Assembly: GCA_016778985.1 (NCBI GenBank) | Contig: JADHOM010000007.1 | Coordinates: 16,394 to 80,393 of the forward strand | Origin: Alphaproteobacteria bacterium | GTDB lineage: Bacteria; Pseudomonadota; Alphaproteobacteria; Puniceispirillales; UBA1172 | Direction of reading: 5' to 3' | DNA: 64,000 nucleotides | Part shown: positions 16,755-24,891 of the stretch, piece after piece | Numbering within the stretch: position 1 is the stretch's first letter | Layout of the letters: every line of letters starts with the position of its first letter | The notes under the pieces: generated by a model | Database searches by the model: none | Seen by the model: the letters and a program-made list of their open reading frames with translations, nothing else | What the model was told of the DNA's origin: nothing | Translations under genes and position numbers: made by a program

Positions 16755-19550
16755 ATGCCTGATAGCCTCCCAAACAATACTGAAGTAAAAATGGTTTCCA
16801 TCATGCTAGATGGTAAATCGGTTTCTGTTGCCGAAGGATCAACGATCTGGGAAGCCGCGCAAGCCGAAGGTAACATCATCCCGCATTTGTGTCATAAGCC
16901 TGAACCGGGGTATCGGACCGATGGGAATTGCCGCGCTTGCATGGTTGAAGTTGAGGGTGAGCGAACGTTGGTTGCATCATGTATTCGCTCAGTCCAGGAC
17001 GGCATGGTCGTCAATACTGCATCGGAGAGGGCAGAAAAATCGCGTGCCATGATTGTTGAATTGCTGGCCGCCGATCAGCCCGAAGAAGCCCATGATGCGT
17101 CATCACATTTTCTCACCATGATGGCAGCAAATAATGTCAGTGAGAGCCGCTTTCCATCAAAGTCTCCGGAAATGATCCCATTGCTTGATGACTCTCATGT
17201 TGCAATGCGAGTTAATCTTGATGCTTGTATTCATTGTAATCTTTGCGTTCGCGCTTGCCGTGAGGTGCAAGTCAATGATGTTATCGGTATGTCTGGTCGC
17301 GGCAATCATGCCAAGATTGTCTTTGATATGGATGATGACATGGGGCAATCGACCTGTGTGGCTTGTGGGGAATGTGTTCAAGCCTGTCCAACAGGTGCCT
17401 TGATGCCAGCGACAGTTCTCGATAATGCCCAGTTGGGGGATAGCCAAGATATCGACAAAGAGGTGCAATCTGTTTGCCCATATTGTGGTGTTGGATGTCA
17501 GCTAAACTTCAAAATTAAAGACGATAAGATTAAATATGTTGAAGGGGCGTCAGGGCCAGCAAATGAAAACCGGCTTTGTGTGAAAGGCCGTTTTGGTTTT
17601 GATTACATTCATCACCCGCACCGTCTCACCAAGCCGTTGATCAGGCGTGATGATGCGCCGGCAAAGGGGTTGAATGTTGACCCTGCCTATCCGCTAAGCC
17701 ATTTCCGTGAAGCTAGTTGGGAAGAAGCACTTGATTTTGCAGCTAAAGGCATGACAGATGCTAAAGCCAAGGCTGGTACGCAAGTTGCTGGCTTTGGCTC
17801 AGCGAAATGTTCAAATGAAGAGGCGTATCTTTTCCAGCGCTTCATCCGTGAGGGCTTTGGTCATAATAATGTTGATCACTGTACACGGCTTTGCCATGCT
17901 TCGTCTGTTGCGGCACTTCTCGAAAATGTTGGGTCTGGTGCGGTAACGGCAACATTTAATGAAATTGAGAATGCAGATGTTGCCATCTTGATTGGCTGTA
18001 ACCCTATTGAAAATCACCCTGTTGCGGCGACCTATTTCAAGCAATTTGCCAAACGTGGCGGCAAGTTAATTGTCATGGACCCACGCGGCCAGGGTTTGAG
18101 TCGCCATGCTACGCATATGCTGCAATTCCGTCCGGGGTCTGATGTGGCGATGCTAAACGCTATCATGCATGTGATCGTTGAAGAAAATCTATACGATCAG
18201 CAATATATTGATGGTTTTACCGAAAACTGGGAAGACATGAAATCGCATTTGAAGGCGTTTAGCCCCGAAGATATGTCTGAGTTTTGTGGAATTGACGCGA
18301 ATACCTTGCGGCAAGTTGCAAGGGATTTTGCTACCGCTAAGGCCGGAATGATATTCTGGGGTATGGGTATCTCACAGCATATCCACGGCACCGATAATTC
18401 ACGCTGTTTGATCTCGCTTGCATTAATGTCTGGTCAGGTTGGGCGTCCGGGGACAGGGCTGCATCCTCTGCGTGGTCAAAATAATGTGCAAGGTGCATCT
18501 GACGCTGGTTTGATTCCAATGTTCTTGCCCGATTATCAAAGCGTTACTGATGATGGTGTGCGGAGCGCCTTCAATGATATCTGGGAGACTGATAATATTG
18601 CCGCAGAAAAAGGCCTGACTGTGACAGAGATTATGGATGCTGTTCATGATGGTGATATTTCGGCCATGTATATTCTGGGTGAAAATCCAGCTATGTCTGA
18701 CCCCGATGTTGATCACGCCCGCGACGCTTTGGCGAAACTTGATCATCTGGTGGTGCAGGATATTTTCCTGACAGAAACGGCTAATTATGCCGATGTGATT
18801 CTGCCAGCCTCAGCTTGGGCAGAAAAAACCGGAACAGTCACTAACACAAACCGGCAAGTGCAAATGGGGCGGAAAGCTGTTGATGCCCCTGGTGAAGCCA
18901 AAGAAGATTGGTGGATCACGGTTGAACTGGCCAAGCGGATAGGTCTTAACTGGACATATCAGCATCCAAGTGAAGTGTTTGCTGAAATGAAGAAATCCAT
19001 GGCGTCGCTTAATAATATTACCTGGGATCGCCTTGAGAAGGAAAATGCTGTTACCTATCCATCTTTGTCCCCCGAAGACCCCGGGCAGGCCATTGTTTTT
19101 GGTGATAGCTTCCCACGGCCAAATGGCAGAGCAAGATTCACACCAGCAAATATCATTGCGCCTGCGGAAACGCCTGATGCAGAATATCCAATGATCATGA
19201 CAACAGGCCGTCAGCTTGAGCATTGGCATACCGGTTCCATGACACGCCGGGCAACCGTACTCGATGTGATTGAGCCGGAGGCAAATGCCTCCTTGCATCC
19301 TAAAACCTTGCGTCGGCTTGGTGTCGATGCAGGCGAGATGGTGACAATTTCAACCCGTCGAGGTTCTATTGATATTATGGCAAGAGCAGACCGCGCGGTC
19401 GCCGAAGATATGGTATTTGTCCCCTTCGCTTATGTTGAGGCGGCAGCTAATATCCTGACTAATTCGGAACTTGATCCATATGGAAAGATTCCAGAGTTTA
19501 AGTTTGCTGCCTGTCAGGTGATCAAAGCACTGGAAACAGCGGCCGAATAA
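16755..19550 (+). CDS. NAD-dependent formate dehydrogenase alpha subunit
   Basis: Soluble molybdenum- or tungsten-dependent formate dehydrogenase, 931 residues; oxidises formate to CO2. The NuoG-like N-terminus has a [2Fe-2S] site (HLCHKPEPGYRTDGNCRACM), a His-Cys cluster region (SHFLTMMAANN) and two ferredoxin clusters (CIHCNLCVRACREVQ, CVACGECVQACPTGA). The molybdopterin domain opens with VCPYCGVGCQ. The metal ligand is Cys380 in TRLCHASS, so this is a cysteine and not a selenocysteine enzyme. It pairs with the fused beta subunit upstream. Formate from the oxalate and C1 genes downstream is the obvious substrate source. Confidence 0.95.
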   Translation: MPDSLPNNTEVKMVSIMLDGKSVSVAEGSTIWEAAQAEGNIIPHLCHKPEPGYRTDGNCRACMVEVEGERTLVASCIRSVQDGMVVNTASERAEKSRAMIVELLAADQPEEAHDASSHFLTMMAANNVSESRFPSKSPEMIPLLDDSHVAMRVNLDACIHCNLCVRACREVQVNDVIGMSGRGNHAKIVFDMDDDMGQSTCVACGECVQACPTGALMPATVLDNAQLGDSQDIDKEVQSVCPYCGVGCQLNFKIKDDKIKYVEGASGPANENRLCVKGRFGFDYIHHPHRLTKPLIRRDDAPAKGLNVDPAYPLSHFREASWEEALDFAAKGMTDAKAKAGTQVAGFGSAKCSNEEAYLFQRFIREGFGHNNVDHCTRLCHASSVAALLENVGSGAVTATFNEIENADVAILIGCNPIENHPVAATYFKQFAKRGGKLIVMDPRGQGLSRHATHMLQFRPGSDVAMLNAIMHVIVEENLYDQQYIDGFTENWEDMKSHLKAFSPEDMSEFCGIDANTLRQVARDFATAKAGMIFWGMGISQHIHGTDNSRCLISLALMSGQVGRPGTGLHPLRGQNNVQGASDAGLIPMFLPDYQSVTDDGVRSAFNDIWETDNIAAEKGLTVTEIMDAVHDGDISAMYILGENPAMSDPDVDHARDALAKLDHLVVQDIFLTETANYADVILPASAWAEKTGTVTNTNRQVQMGRKAVDAPGEAKEDWWITVELAKRIGLNWTYQHPSEVFAEMKKSMASLNNITWDRLEKENAVTYPSLSPEDPGQAIVFGDSFPRPNGRARFTPANIIAPAETPDAEYPMIMTTGRQLEHWHTGSMTRRATVLDVIEPEANASLHPKTLRRLGVDAGEMVTISTRRGSIDIMARADRAVAEDMVFVPFAYVEAAANILTNSELDPYGKIPEFKFAACQVIKALETAAE

Positions 19551-19562
19551 AGTCGTGAAGTT

Positions 19563-19600
19563 AGGCCCTCAACCTCTAGTTTGTGATAACTAGTAGGGCT
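19563..19600. terminator. Hairpin between fdh and the ScfR-like gene
   Basis: In the 49-bp convergent gap, GGCCCT...CTAGT (19564-19580) pairs with ACTAG...AGGGCT (19589-19600) around the loop TTGTGATA. It could serve as a bidirectional terminator for the two converging genes, but the flanking T-runs are weak. Confidence 0.4.
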
Positions 19601-21051
19601 TAATTGGTTTCAAGATCATAGAGACCGACGCGCCGCATATGGCTATCAAAACGAAGCTCATAGCCGATAGGAGGCTGTGATCGCTGGGTACAATCTAGCC
19701 GTTCACACACCGAGCAATTAACGCCAACAGGTTCGAGTTGTTTATGCTTGCCTGTTTCCAGATGATCAGCATAGACAATATCATTCGCATGATGAAGCTC
19801 ACAGCCAAGCGCGATCGCAAACTCAGGGGCAGGCTGTGTTGAAGATGTAAGCAATGGTGGTACCGCACGGGCAATCGACAAGACTTGCTGGCCATTGGGC
19901 AACTCTGCCGCCTGAACAAGTGTTTTCTCTGGTGTCCGAAAGCTTCTATGGACAGACCATTTTGGGCAGGCACCACTATGCAAGGCAAAGTTAATTCCAG
20001 CCGCCGATATACGTTTTGAGATATTGCCGGCATCATCAATGCGGACGAAGGCAAAGGGTATGCCTTTTTGGGTAGGACCATTAAGTGTAGTGAGACGGTG
20101 GCAGGCCTGCTCAAAGGTAACGCCAAAGCGCCGTGACAACAGATCAATATCATAGCGGAAACTAATCGCTGCCTGCAAAAACAGGCTATATGGCATCATG
20201 ACAGCGGCGGCAAAATAACCAGCTAATGTGATCCGCATTAATGAGATTGTCTGTTCATTCAAGGTGTCAATATCTTGAATGAGTGGGTTGATCACTTGGT
20301 TCTGTTCAATTAGCACATATTGTACGAGCAAATGAAATATCCGTTGTGGACGCCTTAACACTTCACTGATCAATATCTCTTGCCGATGGTGATCATAACG
20401 GCGCAGGTTATTATTCATAATATCCGTTGGCATGATGCGAACACTGATACCAAGCCTGTTATGAATATAGCTAATGAGGGCATTAAAGTCGGTATCCTGC
20501 GGCATACTCTTGGCGCTAACTCCTTTGATTGGGGTATGAATATGATTGCGAAGCTCAAGCGCTTGGTCTTCTAGCGCCGCAAAATAGTTGTTATTCTTTT
20601 CAAGCATATGGCGGACATGTTCAACAGAATTGCTGAGAACCAGAGGCACGCCTTGGGCCCCTTGTGCGCCAACATTATTTTCTAGCTCATCGCGAACACT
20701 GCGATATGCCTGAAACATCTTGATAATAGCGCGCGATACATTAGGGCTTGCGGTTACGATATCTTGTAAATCACGGCGGGTAACGCGTTCCTCTGACATA
20801 ACAGGATCAGTAAAAATTTCAGACAAGTTGTTAATCAGCGAATGGGTGTCATCCTCTGCAAACTCCATGACGTTAATATTGAAACTACTGCCAATTTTTA
20901 ACAGAATAGCAGCGGTAAGAGGCCGCTGATTATGTTCAAGTAGATTGAGATAAGAAGGGCTGATGCCTAGCGTTTCTGCCATCGCAGATTGTGATAAATC
21001 AATGGTTTGCCGAAAGCGGCGTAGCTTATGTCCAGCAAGTATTTTATCCAT
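19600..21051 (-). CDS. XRE-family regulator, ScfR/RamB-like
   Basis: Transcription factor of the short-chain acyl-responsive type. An N-terminal XRE helix-turn-helix (residues ~5-65: LRRFRQTIDLSQSAMAETLG, SPSYLNLLEHNQRPLT) is followed by a central IrrE/DUF955-like domain without an HExxH motif (RRFGVTFEQACHRLTTL) and a C-terminal cysteine-containing domain (VNCSVCERLDCTQRSQPP). ScfR and RamB control acetate/propionate and glyoxylate metabolism in other bacteria; the ligand here is unknown. ATG at 21051 follows AAGGAGACTGTT; the in-frame ATG at 21072 is less likely. It is divergent from the reductase gene at 21263 across an AT-rich operator-like region. Confidence 0.85.
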   Translation of the reverse strand: MDKILAGHKLRRFRQTIDLSQSAMAETLGISPSYLNLLEHNQRPLTAAILLKIGSSFNINVMEFAEDDTHSLINNLSEIFTDPVMSEERVTRRDLQDIVTASPNVSRAIIKMFQAYRSVRDELENNVGAQGAQGVPLVLSNSVEHVRHMLEKNNNYFAALEDQALELRNHIHTPIKGVSAKSMPQDTDFNALISYIHNRLGISVRIMPTDIMNNNLRRYDHHRQEILISEVLRRPQRIFHLLVQYVLIEQNQVINPLIQDIDTLNEQTISLMRITLAGYFAAAVMMPYSLFLQAAISFRYDIDLLSRRFGVTFEQACHRLTTLNGPTQKGIPFAFVRIDDAGNISKRISAAGINFALHSGACPKWSVHRSFRTPEKTLVQAAELPNGQQVLSIARAVPPLLTSSTQPAPEFAIALGCELHHANDIVYADHLETGKHKQLEPVGVNCSVCERLDCTQRSQPPIGYELRFDSHMRRVGLYDLETN

Positions 21052-21154
21052 AACAGTCTCCTTAAGCACCATCTCATGAAGGTTTGTTCAGACAGATGCC
21101 GTTGTGTCATATAACTCTTTGCCAAAGGATATAAATAACATGTAAAATGACTTT

Positions 21155-21205
21155 TTGTAAATTGTATTTGTAAAATATTTACAATTTTCATTTTATCACT
21201 TTTTT
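21155..21205. promoter_or_regulatory. Candidate operator A: TTGTAAA inverted repeat plus TTATCACTTTTT
   Basis: TTGTAAA-ATA-TTTACAA (21168-21184) is a perfect 7-bp inverted repeat; an extra TTGTAAA half-site lies at 21155-21161. TTATCACTTTTT follows TTTACA after exactly nine bases. The same arrangement occurs at 32440-32475 upstream of the TTT transporter. It lies in the divergent region between the ScfR-like regulator and the gene at 21263, so autoregulation by that XRE protein is a natural guess. Confidence 0.6.
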
Positions 21206-21262
21206 CCTTTTCATTCTTTCATATTGACCTAAATATATAGAGGTGAATAAAGGAGTCTTGCG

Positions 21263-22327
21263 ATGAAAATTTTAATTCTTGGTGCATCATATGGGTCACT
21301 ACTCTCAACGAAATTGTTAATGGCAGGTCACGATGTGACTTTGGTATGCCGCTCGGCTTCTGCAAATCTGATTAATACTAAAGGCACCGAGGTGCGGATT
21401 AAACTGCGTGATGAGGATGCGCACCGCATTATCATGTCAGATGATCAGCCCGGCCGTTTAGACGCGACAACGCCTGAGCAAGCCAGACCAGAAGATTATG
21501 ACTTGATTGGTTTAGCCATGCAGGAACCACAATATTCTTCACCAGCGGTTGCCGGCTTAATGAAGCGCATTGCTGATGCCCAAAAACCATGCCTGTCGAT
21601 TATGAATATGCCGCCTTTAGCCTTCCTTAAGCGTATCCCTGCTTTGGCTGATGCTGATCTCACCTCATGCTATGATGATGCCAGTGTTTGGATGAACTTT
21701 GATCCCGGTCTTATCTCGCTATGTAGCCCTGACCCGCAAGCCTTCCGTCCTCCTGAGGAGGCGAGCAATGTTCTGCATGTTGGGCTGCCGACGAACTTCA
21801 AGGCCAGCACATTTGCCTCAGACGAACATAACGCTATGCTCAAGACTTTAGCCGAAGATATTGATCAGGTTCGGATTGAAGGCAAGGATGTTCCGGTTAA
21901 GCTCCGCGTATTTGATTCGCTTTTTGTTCCGATGGCTAAATGGTCAATGTTAATGACGGGTAATTACCGTTGTGTTCGCGAGCATGATATTCAACCTATT
22001 CAAGCCGCTGTCCATGCTGATATTGAGACAGCCGAGCAGATGTACAGATGGGTTGATAATTTGGCACAAGAACTTGGTGCAGATGCAAGTGATCAAGTGC
22101 CTTTTGAAAAATATGCCGCTGCCGCAAAGCAGCTTCTAAAGCCATCATCTGTGGCAAGGGCCATTGATGGTGGCACGACTAAGGTTGAGCGTGTTGATCG
22201 CATGATCCAGATTATTGGGCGCCACCTTAATATGTTTAATCCAACTGTTGACAGCATTGTTGCGACAGTTGATCAGCGGCTGGCAGAAAATGCCGAAATC
22301 GTAGAGCAGTCGGCTAAATCAGCATAA
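21263..22327 (+). CDS. Ketopantoate reductase/opine dehydrogenase-like protein
   Basis: A 354-residue protein with an ApbA/PanE-like N-terminal Rossmann domain (MKILILGASYGSLLSTKLLM). The usual GxGxxG is replaced by GASYGS, so cofactor binding may differ or be lost. The C-terminal half (residues ~190-340) is helical, as in the PanE family, with KWSMLMTGNYRC in the helix that normally carries the catalytic lysine (Lys before W). The substrate is unknown, and pantothenate synthesis is not suggested by the neighbours. AAGGAG precedes ATG by seven bases. It is divergent from the ScfR-like gene, shares its operator-like region and ends in a strong terminator, so it is monocistronic. Confidence 0.75.
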   Translation: MKILILGASYGSLLSTKLLMAGHDVTLVCRSASANLINTKGTEVRIKLRDEDAHRIIMSDDQPGRLDATTPEQARPEDYDLIGLAMQEPQYSSPAVAGLMKRIADAQKPCLSIMNMPPLAFLKRIPALADADLTSCYDDASVWMNFDPGLISLCSPDPQAFRPPEEASNVLHVGLPTNFKASTFASDEHNAMLKTLAEDIDQVRIEGKDVPVKLRVFDSLFVPMAKWSMLMTGNYRCVREHDIQPIQAAVHADIETAEQMYRWVDNLAQELGADASDQVPFEKYAAAAKQLLKPSSVARAIDGGTTKVERVDRMIQIIGRHLNMFNPTVDSIVATVDQRLAENAEIVEQSAKSA

Positions 22328-22378
22328 ATAGATGCTAAAATCTTCACATGACGTAATCCCTCAATATTGAATAAAATT

Positions 22379-22408
22379 AAAAAGAGCGCTGATATAGCGC
22401 TCTTTTTT
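22379..22408. terminator. Bidirectional Rho-independent terminator
   Basis: A perfect 12-bp stem AAAAAGAGCGCT / AGCGCTCTTTTT with loop GATAT and T-runs on both strands. It serves the gene ending at 22327 on the plus strand and sucCD on the minus strand. Confidence 0.93.
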
Positions 22409-22456
22409 GTTTGAGGTGCGGAGGAACTCACCTCATTATTTGACAAAGCCTTATCT

Positions 22457-23359
22457 TTAACAATTTAACAGCGCTACCAGCGTATCCCCTAAGCTTGCAG
22501 GTGAGGGTGATACTTTGACCCCTGCTGCCTCAAGTGCTTCTATTTTGGCATCCGCGCCACCTTTGCCACCTGAGATAACGGCGCCAGCGTGACCCATTGT
22601 GCGGCCGGGCGGTGATGTTCGGCCAGCAATAAATCCAACCATAGGTTTCTTGCGGCCTTTTTTAGCTTCTGCTTTGATAAAGTCAGCGGCCTCTTCTTCG
22701 GCAGAACCGCCAATCTCACCGATCATAATAATGGATTCGGTTTCATCATCATCGAGGAACATATCAAGTACATCAATAAACTCAGTGCCTTTGACAGGAT
22801 CACCGCCAATTCCCACAGCTGTGGTTTGGCCTAGCCCTGCCATAGTGGTCTGATAGACGGCTTCATATGTTAATGTCCCTGAACGCGATAATACCCCGAC
22901 TGAACCGCGGCGGAAGATACTGCTCGGCATGATGCCAATTTTGCATTCGCCGGGGGTAAGTAGGCCTGGGCAATTCGGGCCAATAAGCCGTGATGATGAG
23001 GCGTCAAGACGTTCTTTAACGCGAACCATATCAAGAACGGGAACGCCTTCGGTTATGCAAGTGATTAGCGGGATGCCAGCATCTATGGCTTCGATAATCG
23101 CATCTGCGGCGCCTGCTGGCGGGACATAGATTACCGAGGCGTTGGCGCCGGTCGCGGCTTTTGCTTCCGCTACTGAGCCAAAGATAGGGAGTTGTTTGCC
23201 GCTATCGCTGCCCCATTCTTCACCGGCTTTTTTAGGATGCGTACCAGCGACCATCTGGGTGTCGTGATAGGCTAGGGCTTGTTCAGTGTGAAATGTGCCT
23301 GTTTTTCCAGTCAGACCTTGAACAATTATCTTCGTCTCTTTGTTAATTAAAATCGCCAT
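22457..23359 (-). CDS. sucD: Succinyl-CoA ligase alpha subunit
   Basis: CoA-binding subunit of succinyl-CoA synthetase in the TCA cycle; 300 residues, full length. The CoA-binding Rossmann part has [17 protein letters not shown] and [11 protein letters not shown]; the ligase-CoA domain has [20 protein letters not shown], the [14 protein letters not shown] loop and the phosphohistidine in [12 protein letters not shown]. It follows sucC after 10 bp on the minus strand. The TCA neighbours often linked to sucCD (mdh, sucAB) are absent; instead the pair is divergent from the oxalate operon. Confidence 0.95.
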   Translation of the reverse strand: MAILINKETKIIVQGLTGKTGTFHTEQALAYHDTQMVAGTHPKKAGEEWGSDSGKQLPIFGSVAEAKAATGANASVIYVPPAGAADAIIEAIDAGIPLITCITEGVPVLDMVRVKERLDASSSRLIGPNCPGLLTPGECKIGIMPSSIFRRGSVGVLSRSGTLTYEAVYQTTMAGLGQTTAVGIGGDPVKGTEFIDVLDMFLDDDETESIIMIGEIGGSAEEEAADFIKAEAKKGRKKPMVGFIAGRTSPPGRTMGHAGAVISGGKGGADAKIEALEAAGVKVSPSPASLGDTLVALLNC

Positions 23360-23369
23360 GGTCTTGCCC

Positions 23370-24566
23370 CTAATTTCCTTTAACCGCTTTTACAATTTTT
23401 TCCGCCGCATCGTTAAGATCATCGGCGGCAATCAGATCAAGCCCGCTTGCCTCAAGAATAGCCTTGCCTTCGGCGACCTTTGTACCTTCTAGGCGCACAA
23501 CCAATGGCACTGCAAGTGAGATATCCTTAGCTGCTTGGACAACGCCCTCAGCAATCACATCACATCGCATGATGCCGCCAAAGATATTGACTAAAATGCC
23601 TTTGACATTAGGGTCTGCGGTAATGATCTTAAAGGCGGCGGTCACCTTTTCGGTGGTGGCACCGCCCCCAACGTCCAGAAAGTTAGCTGGCTCCGCACCA
23701 TAAAGCTTGATGATATCCATGGTCGCCATAGCTAGGCCAGCGCCATTCACCATACAGCCAATGTCACCATCAAGAGCTATATAGGCGAGATCATATTTTG
23801 ACGCTTCCAGCTCTTTGGGGTCTTCTTCGGTTATATCACGCAATTCAACAATGTCAGGATGCCGGAACAAGGCGTTGTTATCAAAAGACACTTTCGCATC
23901 TAGCACCTGAACATGGTTGGCTGCCGTGATTATTAATGGGTTAATTTCCAAAAGGCTCATATCCTTTTCAACAAAGGCTTTATAAAGCGTTTTGAAGAGC
24001 GCCATGCCCTCGTCTTTGGCTGTGCCAGTCATGCCAAGCGCGTCAGCAAGCGTTGCTGCATCATTATCCGTGCAGCCAGTGCTATGATTGATAGGCACGG
24101 TATGTATCTTTTCCGGCGTGTCATGAGCAACGGTTTCAATGTCCATGCCGCCTTCGGTTGAGACAACAAAAGCAACCTTGCCAACCGCCCGGTCGACCAG
24201 GATAGATAGATAGAGTTCTTTTTCAATGTCAGCGCCAGCTTCTATATAGAGCCGATTAACGGCCTTGCCGCCATCACCGGTTTGTGCGGTAACAAGTGTG
24301 TTTCCATACATTTCGTGGGAATTGCCTTTAGCTTCATCAGCAGAAAAGCTAACCCGAACTCCACCTTTGGCATCTGCTGACAGCTCTTTGAACTTGCCTT
24401 TACCTCTGCCGCCAGCGTGTATCTGGCTTTTTACAACCCAAACTGGGCCGGGCATAGAATCCACAGCTTGATCAATCTGATCGGCGGTTGTGATCACGGC
24501 GCCGTTAGCAACAGGGGCGCCGTAGCTCTTTAATATGGCTTTGGCTTGATACTCATGAATATTCAT
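23370..24566 (-). CDS. sucC: Succinyl-CoA ligase beta subunit
   Basis: Nucleotide-binding subunit of succinyl-CoA synthetase; 398 residues. The ATP-grasp domain starts [19 protein letters not shown], with the HAGGRGKG loop and the metal-binding LEINPLII; the C-terminal ligase-CoA domain has [17 protein letters not shown] and [15 protein letters not shown]. Malate-CoA ligase (MtkAB) is the close alternative, but no serine-cycle genes adjoin, so succinyl-CoA ligase is preferred. Its upstream region (24567-24891) is shared with the GntR-oxc gene. Confidence 0.93.
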   Translation of the reverse strand: MNIHEYQAKAILKSYGAPVANGAVITTADQIDQAVDSMPGPVWVVKSQIHAGGRGKGKFKELSADAKGGVRVSFSADEAKGNSHEMYGNTLVTAQTGDGGKAVNRLYIEAGADIEKELYLSILVDRAVGKVAFVVSTEGGMDIETVAHDTPEKIHTVPINHSTGCTDNDAATLADALGMTGTAKDEGMALFKTLYKAFVEKDMSLLEINPLIITAANHVQVLDAKVSFDNNALFRHPDIVELRDITEEDPKELEASKYDLAYIALDGDIGCMVNGAGLAMATMDIIKLYGAEPANFLDVGGGATTEKVTAAFKIITADPNVKGILVNIFGGIMRCDVIAEGVVQAAKDISLAVPLVVRLEGTKVAEGKAILEASGLDLIAADDLNDAAEKIVKAVKGN

Positions 24567-24891
24567 TGTCTTCCCTTTATCTTATCGCGTCATAATGCGG
24601 TGTTTGGTGTGACCAAAAATAGCGCTGTGGTGACAGTCTGATTATTGGTACTGCTATGGTATACCAGACAATCTTTTTTTCAAGTCGGAACAGACGATAG
24701 ATTAATGATTACCCCAAATTATAATGCTAACATATTAAAATATAATACTAATACAGATTATTAAATGTCTGACTTGACGAAGTAATTCTTTGGTATATTG
24801 TATTTTTAGTGATTTGAGCACACAATATTGAATTGTTATTTTGTATTTCTGCTGAAGATTTTGGGCTAAAGGTTTTGGGGGAATATCTGAG
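24567..24891. promoter_or_regulatory. Divergent sucC / gntR-oxc control region with TGGT..ACCA repeats
   Basis: This 325-bp AT-rich region holds no gene. It contains TTTGGT-GTG-ACCAAA (24603-24617, perfect 6-bp arms) and the palindrome TGGTATACCA (24657-24666), plus the related half-site TTTGGTATATTG near 24789-24800. TGGT(N)ACCA-type repeats are typical operators of FCD-subfamily GntR regulators, and such a regulator is encoded immediately downstream, so autoregulation and possible control of sucCD are inferred. Confidence 0.6.

Noticed and set aside
22457..24566. Malate-CoA ligase (MtkAB) of the serine cycle
   Set aside because: No malyl-CoA lyase, hydroxypyruvate reductase or other serine-cycle genes in the window; sequence motifs fit ordinary SucCD.
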